A stretch of DNA of 15,701 nucleotides. Source: JAAYJM01 sp964498585. Its GTDB lineage: Bacteria > Bacteroidota > Ignavibacteria > Kapaibacteriales > UBA2268. The number at the start of each line of letters is the position of its first letter. Within the stretch, counting starts at the first letter, position 1. The position numbers and the translations under genes were made by a program. Of the stretch, positions 1 through 5,091 are shown in pieces. The stretch covers positions 1 through 15,701 of the forward strand of contig CAZCHH010000070.1 in assembly GCA_964498585.1 (NCBI GenBank). Reading direction: 5' to 3'. The notes under the pieces are model-generated. The model was not told the DNA's origin. It did no database searches and saw only the letters and a program-made list of their open reading frames with translations.

Positions 1-386
1 ATAATATCACCAATTCTGACGCCATTTTTTTCAGCAGAAAATCCCTCATATATTTCTGAAACAGTAAGCATTCCGTCAAGGACAAAAACGCTTACACCAA
101 AGCCGGTATAAATACCAGTAGCAACAACTTCAATATCTTCAGATTCAGTGCTATCGAAATAAACAGTATAAGGGTCAAGCAGCGAAAGCATTCCGTAAAT
201 ACTAGTTTCTGCGAGGTCTTCTGGTTCTATTTCTACCACATAATTCAAAGCAATTTCACGGAAAAAAGCACCCCAGATTTCGAATGCTCTGTTTATTTTT
301 TCGTAATAATCCTGAGAAAATAAATTAATAGACAAAAGTATAAACAGAATAGAACTATACTTTAGGAGCCGTGAATATGATTTCAT
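1..386 (-). CDS. S41 family (CtpA-like) peptidase, N-terminal part, truncated by window edge
   Basis: The reverse strand reads 128 codons without a stop from ATG (386-384) to the window edge, so the C-terminal catalytic domain is missing. The protein begins with a Sec-type signal peptide (MKSYSRLLKYSSILFILLSI, then NLFSQ before DYYEK), so it is exported. Residues about 30-75 resemble the N-terminal helical region of carboxyl-terminal processing proteases, including ETSIYGMLSLLDPYTVYFD, which matches the family's 'GML..LDPYS.Y' signature. Residues about 85-128 look like the start of a PDZ domain (GIYTGFGVSVFV, then EKNGVRIGDII). The family uses a Ser-Lys dyad to cut exported proteins near the C terminus; those residues lie outside the window. 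The ATG directly follows the stop of the upstream ankyrin gene (TAAATG on the minus strand), which suggests translational coupling. Family assignment is by recognised motifs only. Confidence 0.8.
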   Translation of the reverse strand, partial: MKSYSRLLKYSSILFILLSINLFSQDYYEKINRAFEIWGAFFREIALNYVVEIEPEDLAETSIYGMLSLLDPYTVYFDSTESEDIEVVATGIYTGFGVSVFVLDGMLTVSEIYEGFSAEKNGVRIGDI

Positions 387-1517
387 TTATTTGGCACCAG
401 CATTTTTTAATAAAGTTATAAGTTGTTGATTTTTTGTCTCTTCTGCTAATTTTAATGCAGTTTTCCCTTCTTCGCTTATATCGTTAATATTAGCACCTTT
501 TTTAAGCAGAACACGAACAAAATCCTCATTGTTTGTAGCAGAAGCAAGCATTAATGCAGTTAAACCACTTTGAGTTTTTACATTTACTTCTGCTCCCTTT
601 TCCAAAAGCAGATTAAATAATTCTTTGCTTTTGCTTTGGGCAGCAATCATAAGCGGTGTAAAGCCATCAGCAGATTGTTGATTCACAACAGCACCATTTT
701 CAATGAGAAAACGTGCAATATCTGCTCCGCCAAACTCACATGCAATTATAAGCGGAGTAGCTCCGTCATTATCTTTAGCATTTATATCTGGACTATACTG
801 CATTAACATTTTAACTAATTCAAGGTTTCCGCTGGCAGCAGCAAGAAGAAAAGCAGTAGCGTTTGTTTCACTCTTTTGATTAACCGATGCACCTTTCTCA
901 ATCAACTGCTTTGCTATATTTATATGTCCGCGGAAACAGGCATACATTAACGGAGTTAATCCCATATTGCTGACTATATTTAAGTCGGGGCCGTGAGAAA
1001 TCAGATATTGGGCTGTAGAATCTTTTTCACGGGTAAGTGAAAGCATAAAGGGGGTCATATCCTCAACCGTTCGGGCGTTAATGTCAACACCTGCTTTTAT
1101 AAATACATCAAGAATCGGAAGACGTCCATTTACTACCGCTATATCGAATGCAGAAAGTCCTTCCTGATTCCTTAAATTAATATCTACTTTCTTATCTAAA
1201 AGCATTTTGACAACAGAGCTATCAGCATATTGAGCAGCAAGATGGAGCGGAGTTTCGCCATTGCTTTTTTTGATATTTACATCTGCTTTGTTCTCAATAA
1301 GCATCTTTGCTATTTCATTATAGCCGGATTGAAGTGCAAGCATTAGAGCAGAAGTACCGTCATCAAGCTTTGCATTTGGATTTGCTCCTTTTTCCAAAGC
1401 ATTTTGGACTTTATCTTTTTCATTTTTAGATACATATTCTAAAAAATCTTTTTCAGAAACTGAACAACCCGAAAGCAAAACTATGATTAAAAGAAAAGGG
1501 GTAATTTTTTTTAACAT
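387..1517 (-). CDS. Ankyrin-repeat lipoprotein
   Basis: This 376-residue protein starts with a lipoprotein signal peptide: MLKKITPFLLIIVLLSGC, with lipobox LSGC and lipidated Cys18. The rest is almost entirely ankyrin repeats. By eye there are 11 units of about 33 residues, from residue 22 to the C terminus, with typical TPL(H/M)LA and (V/L)L(L/I)xxGAxxN signatures such as NGETPLHLAAQ and EKGASVNQK. The terminal units are degenerate and look like caps. No enzymatic domain is visible, so it is most likely a protein-binding scaffold tethered to an envelope membrane. A GAGGA ribosome-binding site precedes ATG 1517, and a TATAAT-like -10 lies just upstream. It is the first gene of a probable two-gene operon with the S41 protease, whose start codon directly follows this stop. 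Inference: it may present substrates to, or restrain, that protease. The binding partner is unknown. Confidence 0.9.
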   Translation of the reverse strand: MLKKITPFLLIIVLLSGCSVSEKDFLEYVSKNEKDKVQNALEKGANPNAKLDDGTSALMLALQSGYNEIAKMLIENKADVNIKKSNGETPLHLAAQYADSSVVKMLLDKKVDINLRNQEGLSAFDIAVVNGRLPILDVFIKAGVDINARTVEDMTPFMLSLTREKDSTAQYLISHGPDLNIVSNMGLTPLMYACFRGHINIAKQLIEKGASVNQKSETNATAFLLAAASGNLELVKMLMQYSPDINAKDNDGATPLIIACEFGGADIARFLIENGAVVNQQSADGFTPLMIAAQSKSKELFNLLLEKGAEVNVKTQSGLTALMLASATNNEDFVRVLLKKGANINDISEEGKTALKLAEETKNQQLITLLKNAGAK

Positions 1518-1521
1518 TTTA

Positions 1522-1548
1522 TCCTCATTATTTATTCATTTCATTATA
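1522..1548 (-). promoter_or_regulatory. Putative -10 box and ribosome-binding site of the ankyrin/S41 operon
   Basis: On the minus strand TATAAT (complement of 1543-1548) lies about 25 nt before the ankyrin ATG, followed by a GAGGA ribosome-binding site (complement of 1522-1526). No convincing -35 box is seen at 17-18 nt. The -10 overlaps a 7-bp AT-only inverted repeat (1544-1550 with 1558-1564), which may be chance in such AT-rich DNA. Confidence 0.35.
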
Positions 1549-1638
1549 TTAAAAAATAATATAACGTTTTACTAATGGCAAATAGTGTATTTATTTTGTT
1601 GATTCGGCGATTTGGTAGTTTGTTGATTGGTGATTTTT

Positions 1639-1705
1639 CTCCTACAGTCAGAAGTTCTTTCTGACTGCAAATTAATAAATTCAGAAAAAAATTCTGACTT
1701 TAGGG
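1639..1705. repeat. Nested palindromic repeat, copy 1
   Basis: The unit starts with 41 bp (1639-1679) identical to 1724-1764. It contains a perfect 9-bp hairpin (cagtcagaa 1645-1653, loop gttct, ttctgactg 1659-1667), an AT-rich spacer, then a second hairpin (tcagaa 1681-1686, loop of five A, ttctga 1692-1697). The outer ends, cctacagtcagaa and ttctgactttagg, are near inverted repeats of each other, so the whole unit can fold as a two-armed structure. The layout resembles REP/BIME or MITE-like elements. No transposase is nearby. Confidence 0.85.
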
Positions 1706-1723
1706 AAATTCTAAAATAAAGTA

Positions 1724-1791
1724 CTCCTACAGTCAGAAGTTCTTTCTGACTGCAAATTAATAAAGTCAGAAGGAGCTTCTGATTGTAGGGG
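1724..1791. repeat. Nested palindromic repeat, copy 2
   Basis: This is the second copy, offset by exactly 85 bp from copy 1. The first 41 bp are identical. The right half has diverged in sequence but kept its pairing: tcagaag (1766-1772), loop gag, cttctga (1776-1782), followed by ttgtagggg. Its outer ends cctacagtcagaa and ttctgattgtagg pair better than those of copy 1. Retained pairing with changed loop sequence suggests that the structure is what is maintained. Confidence 0.85.
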
Positions 1792-1846
1792 AAAAATGAA
1801 CAACAAATTAATTTTTATTCATAATTGAAAAAAGGGAAAAAAATAT

Positions 1847-1875
1847 TTGGTTTTTATATTTAAATTTGTTATATT
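1847..1875 (+). promoter_or_regulatory. Putative promoter of the Cys-rich/propeller cassette
   Basis: TTGGTT (1847-1852) and TATATT (1870-1875) are 17 bp apart, the usual spacing for a sigma-70-type promoter. TAAATTTG (1861-1868) also matches the Bacteroidetes -7 motif TAnnTTTG, but no TTG lies 19-21 nt upstream of it. Either reading gives a leader of about 130 nt before the gene at 2012. The region is very AT-rich, so chance matches are likely. Confidence 0.3.
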
Positions 1876-2011
1876 ACTTTTAACAATATAGATAATTAAT
1901 TAATGCGGCGAAAAACTAAAGAGAAAAGTAAAAAACTAATAATATACACAAAAATAGCATCATTGATGCATTTATTACATTAATTAATTTTTAAACTTTA
2001 TCGGAGGTTAT

Positions 2012-2701
2012 ATGTTAAAAACACCTTTAAGATTAGTCTTAATTGCTATTGTGCTGTGTCTGCAAACAGGTATTACTTATTCGCAGACGCCAAGTTTTGA
2101 TTGCCCACCAGGTTTTAATGCTGGTGAATGGACATATGCAAACTATGGCAATGGTGCAGTTCTTGAACCTTGGCCTTATAGATTTTGGGGTTCAGTTAAA
2201 TATTATTACCAAGATGACGGTAGTAAACGCTCAATAATAGTGGATTGGAGTACTTTATCTAATCCATCGGATTTTAGTGATAACACTGTGAAAGAATTGT
2301 TGACTTTTATTATGTGCAGAGAGGAAGGATTCTTAAATAGCGATGGAGTTAAAGAAATTGCTTTTAATTATAAGAGTGATTGTAAAGTTGATTTATCCTG
2401 TAAATTGAAAGTAGATGAAAATCAGGATGTAGTCTGTTGCGACGCTGGTTTTGAAGGCGACCCGGGAATATATGAAATTAACGGTATAAAATACTTTGAA
2501 GTAACTCACCCTTTAAATTGTGGTTTTAAATGCTGTGAAAAAATTTATAGCTATACTTGCATGTATAATGATATTACTCACGAATATGATGTTATTTTTA
2601 ATGGAACTACTAACAATACTATATCTGATTGCGACAATTCTCAGACATATTACGATTGTAAAACAGGTTTGCCTAAACCATGCAATGCTTCTTGTCCATA
2701 A
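2012..2701 (+). CDS. Secreted cysteine-rich protein of unknown function (paralogue A)
   Basis: I do not recognise the family. The 229-residue product has a Sec signal peptide (residues 1 to about 24, ending ITYSQ) and 14 cysteines in the mature part at 31, 102, 124, 130, 142, 143, 170, 174, 175, 183, 207, 216, 224 and 228. The CC pairs, the CGFKCC motif and the C-terminal PCNASCP suggest a disulfide-stabilised extracellular or periplasmic domain. The gene at 4170 encodes a paralogue: from Cys124 to the end the two align without a gap over 106 residues, with about 40 identities by hand count. A VDWS motif (77-80) is also shared. No membrane segment, lipobox, T9SS sorting domain or catalytic signature is visible. 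The start is supported by GGAGG at 2003-2007. The next gene follows after 17 bp, so the three genes are probably co-transcribed. Confidence 0.85.
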   Translation: MLKTPLRLVLIAIVLCLQTGITYSQTPSFDCPPGFNAGEWTYANYGNGAVLEPWPYRFWGSVKYYYQDDGSKRSIIVDWSTLSNPSDFSDNTVKELLTFIMCREEGFLNSDGVKEIAFNYKSDCKVDLSCKLKVDENQDVVCCDAGFEGDPGIYEINGIKYFEVTHPLNCGFKCCEKIYSYTCMYNDITHEYDVIFNGTTNNTISDCDNSQTYYDCKTGLPKPCNASCP

Positions 2702-2718
2702 AATATAAAGGTGAAAAA

Positions 2719-4158
2719 ATGAAATATAAATTAATTGTGGTTTTTCTGCTTTTAACTTCTTTTGCATATTCTTATGATTTGCGTATTTCTGATAATGCTT
2801 TTAGAAGTATAAGCCGAATTTACAGCATTTCAACAAAAGATAATATGGTGGCAGTTTTAGGCCCTGTTGGTTTTTATGATGCAGTTGTGTATTTGTATAA
2901 TGGTATTGAGTGGAAAGAGCTAAATAATGTTATAAAAACTGATACCGGAAACTGTATATTAACTATAGATGGCTATTCCAAAATAGTATTTGATTCAAAT
3001 AATGATTTATGGATTAATGGAATGGGTTCTATTTATCATTACTCTAATAATGAATGGAATGAATTTAAAATTAAAGACAGTTTAGAAAGCATTAGAAAAT
3101 ATCGTCTTATGTGTATTGACAATGATGATAATGTTTGGGTAGCAACAAGTGCTCATATTAATACTCCAAGATTTATGAAATCTGAAATTTTTAAATTTGA
3201 TGGCCAATCCTTTAATGAAATATATAATGTAAATAACTCTGTTGCTTTTATTACTTCAAATGAAATGCAAAGTTCCCCAAATGGATCTATATTTTTAGCA
3301 AAAAACCTAACAACTGATGATACTGCTGTTCAAGATAAGAATTTATATATAATCAAACCAGATTTAACTATAGAAAAAGTATTATTAGTTTCACCAGACA
3401 GCGTTTTTTACAATAAAGCTGTTAGTCAGATTTATGTTGAAAATGACAATAAGATTTGGTTCTGCTTTGATGAAAAAGAGTATTATTTAAATGGTTTAGA
3501 TAATCCACCATCATATTCAAGCTCTGGTTTAAGTTTATATGAGAATCAAAGCTGGTATCTATTCAATGAGAAAAATGGTTTTGAAAAAACATCAAGAGGG
3601 AATTATCCACCAATACTTGGTATAGTAAAAACAGATTTTGGAAAATACTGGGCTTTTGGAAAGAATTATATGTACACTTTTGATGATAGCTATAATGTGG
3701 ATAGAATCAGTTGGAAAGATATTATTGAAAATTCAGAATTTATTTGTGTATATAATTATGATTATGACAAAGCATACACTTATTTAGAAGAAACTGTAAA
3801 TGAAACTAATACCGGAACTCCGGAATATAGAAGAATGGTAAAAACAAGCGATGGAACAATTTGGATTTCTTTTGTAAGAGGTCTTTTAAAAGTAAATCCA
3901 AGTTTTCGTTCAGTCCAGAACTTTCAGGAAAACAATGAAAGTTTAATCATTTACCCAAACCCGGCAAGTTCAGAACTCAATATTTCAGTTGAAAATTATA
4001 AAAAAGTAGAAATATATGATATGATGGGTAAATTAGTGTTTTCTCAAAATACAGCAATTTCTCAAATTGATGTGTCTTCTCTTTCCCAAGGTACATATTA
4101 CTTAAAATTATATTTCCAAAATAATTCTATAAAAAATTTAATGTTTATTAAAAAGTAA
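2719..4158 (+). CDS. T9SS-secreted propeller-like protein with type A sorting domain
   Basis: The product is 479 residues from ATG 2719, which is preceded by AAAGGTG and gives a clean signal peptide (MKYKLIVVFLLLTSFAYSYD). An upstream in-frame ATG at 2680 would overlap the previous gene and bury the signal peptide. Several segments look like blades of a two-component-regulator-type propeller: NNDLWINGMGSIYHY, DDNVWVATS, NDNKIWFCF and SDGTIWISFVRGLLKVNP. Residues 408-479 form a type A C-terminal secretion domain: IYPNPASSELNI, then VEIYDMMGKLV, IDVSSLSQGTYYLKL and a final KK. In Bacteroidota such domains direct transfer across the outer membrane by T9SS and are usually removed on surface attachment or release. 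The protein is therefore probably on the cell surface or released; its ligand is unknown. It sits between two Cys-rich paralogues (gaps of 17 and 11 bp), which suggests a shared function. Confidence 0.88.
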   Translation: MKYKLIVVFLLLTSFAYSYDLRISDNAFRSISRIYSISTKDNMVAVLGPVGFYDAVVYLYNGIEWKELNNVIKTDTGNCILTIDGYSKIVFDSNNDLWINGMGSIYHYSNNEWNEFKIKDSLESIRKYRLMCIDNDDNVWVATSAHINTPRFMKSEIFKFDGQSFNEIYNVNNSVAFITSNEMQSSPNGSIFLAKNLTTDDTAVQDKNLYIIKPDLTIEKVLLVSPDSVFYNKAVSQIYVENDNKIWFCFDEKEYYLNGLDNPPSYSSSGLSLYENQSWYLFNEKNGFEKTSRGNYPPILGIVKTDFGKYWAFGKNYMYTFDDSYNVDRISWKDIIENSEFICVYNYDYDKAYTYLEETVNETNTGTPEYRRMVKTSDGTIWISFVRGLLKVNPSFRSVQNFQENNESLIIYPNPASSELNISVENYKKVEIYDMMGKLVFSQNTAISQIDVSSLSQGTYYLKLYFQNNSIKNLMFIKK

Positions 4159-4169
4159 AAAGGTGAGTT

Positions 4170-4850
4170 ATGTTAAATATATTAAAGAAAAAATTGGTTA
4201 TAATAACTTTAATTAGTATATTTTTTATTTCTTATAATCTATTTTCAGCCCCGCCAGAAAATCCATGTGATGAAGATTGGGGAAATCCTATAACATTTGA
4301 TTTTGCTTCACTTGGAACACAATATCCAAATTTAGGTTCTGTAATTTATTACCAAAGAACTAATAGTTCAGGTGAAATTGAGCTAACTTTTGATTGGAGT
4401 TCACTTGTTAATAATTTTCCAGGTGAACTTTCAGATGACGCTTTAAAAGATATATTTCTAATAAGTGAAGTTAAAGATAATGCAAATTCAACGACACCAA
4501 CTAATATACATGTTCTTTACAAAACAAAATGCACAGTCCCTTTAAAATGTATTGTTCATCTTGATGCAACTATGTCAATTGAGTGCTGCGATGAGGGTTT
4601 CGTTGGTAACACTGCTATCTATGAAAAAAATCAAGAAAAATATATAAATAAAGTAGTACCAAAAGAGTGTGGTGAAAAATGCTGTGAAACTGTATATACT
4701 GTTCAGTTATATTATGATACTATAAGCGGTCAGTGGAATCCAGTAATTTTAGGTTCATACAAAAATCAACTAACAGATTGCAATTCAACAACTACTTATT
4801 ATGATTGTGAAACAAATCAACCGCTGCCTTGCACTGGCGGCTGTGAATAA
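4170..4850 (+). CDS. Secreted cysteine-rich protein of unknown function (paralogue B)
   Basis: This 226-residue protein is the paralogue of the product at 2012; the family is not recognised. It has a basic start (MLNILKKK), a hydrophobic stretch and a likely cleavage site after FSA near residue 27. The mature part holds 12 cysteines at 33, 121, 127, 139, 140, 167, 171, 172, 204, 213, 221 and 225. The last eleven sit at exactly three less than their partners in paralogue A, so the C-terminal half of the fold has no insertions. FDWS (74-77) matches VDWS of paralogue A. It lacks two of A's cysteines (102 and 183). The ribosome-binding site AAAAGGTGA closely resembles that of the previous gene. 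It ends the three-gene cassette and is followed by a strong hairpin. A secreted structural, adhesive or binding role is possible, but nothing in the sequence decides it. Confidence 0.85.
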   Translation: MLNILKKKLVIITLISIFFISYNLFSAPPENPCDEDWGNPITFDFASLGTQYPNLGSVIYYQRTNSSGEIELTFDWSSLVNNFPGELSDDALKDIFLISEVKDNANSTTPTNIHVLYKTKCTVPLKCIVHLDATMSIECCDEGFVGNTAIYEKNQEKYINKVVPKECGEKCCETVYTVQLYYDTISGQWNPVILGSYKNQLTDCNSTTTYYDCETNQPLPCTGGCE

Positions 4851-4859
4851 AATTTTTTT

Positions 4860-4894
4860 CAGATGAACTCCACCTACAAGGTGGAGTTCATCTG
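4860..4894 (+). terminator. Strong hairpin, probable terminator of the Cys-rich cassette
   Basis: A perfect 16-bp stem (4860-4875 with 4879-4894) closes a 3-nt ACA loop, ten bases after the TAA at 4848-4850. It is preceded by a run of T and followed by TTTACTCT, a weak T tract on the plus strand. Position and stem strength support termination. The modest T tract leaves room for mRNA 3'-end protection instead. Confidence 0.7.
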
Positions 4895-5028
4895 TTTACT
4901 CTCAAAATCATACTTTCTCTCCAAAAATATTTCCTGCTTTTTAATAAATCTACTGATAATATTTTAAAATTTAATAACTTTTGATTTTATTCGTTATTAA
5001 AAAGAAATATAAATAAAATATTATTTTT

Positions 5029-5073
5029 ATGAAAAAAACTCTAAAAATCTTTTCATTCAGAAAGTTATTGTGA
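5029..5073 (+). other. Signal-peptide start of the PorE-like gene, interrupted by in-frame TGA
   Basis: ATG at 5029 opens 14 codons (MKKTLKIFSFRKLL), then TGA at 5071-5073. The same frame continues with ILLCISLQISNKELSAQ into the downstream protein. Reading TGA as a sense codon such as Trp gives a textbook Sec signal peptide: a basic start, the hydrophobic core LLxILLCISLQI and a typical ...SAQ cleavage end. This suggests a recent nonsense change (TGG to TGA), a base-calling error, or an unusual start or readthrough. No other gene here contains an internal TGA, so codon reassignment is unlikely. Confidence 0.75.
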
Positions 5074-5091
5074 ATTTTACTCTGTATTTCT

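Larger units (their letters stand above)
1518..2011. other. 494-bp intergenic region between divergent genes
   Basis: This gap separates the minus-strand ankyrin operon from the plus-strand Cys-rich cassette. It holds the presumed ankyrin promoter at the left, two palindromic repeat units in the middle (1639-1791), and a promoter plus a leader of roughly 130 nt at the right (1847-2011). A small inverted repeat, gcatca-t-tgatgc, sits at 1957-1969, just before the ribosome-binding site GGAGG (2003-2007). The only open frame is a 26-codon stretch at 1903-1983 with no ribosome-binding site. No RNA gene was recognised. Confidence 0.7.

Noticed and set aside
1639..1791. CRISPR-like repeat pair
   Set aside because: Only two copies, with palindromic halves on both sides and no unique spacers of uniform size; no cas genes are present.
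1903..1983. A 26-codon basic open frame (MRRKTKEKSKKL...) in the leader of the Cys-rich cassette
   Set aside because: It has no ribosome-binding site, and such frames are common in AT-rich leaders; a leader peptide remains possible but unsupported.
2513..2767. An 84-codon minus-strand frame across the Cys-rich/propeller junction
   Set aside because: It is antisense to two well-supported genes, with low-complexity composition and no ribosome-binding site.
5071..5073. TGA reassigned to Trp or Gly, or selenocysteine
   Set aside because: All other genes read full length under the standard code without internal TGA, and a selenocysteine in a signal peptide would have no function.
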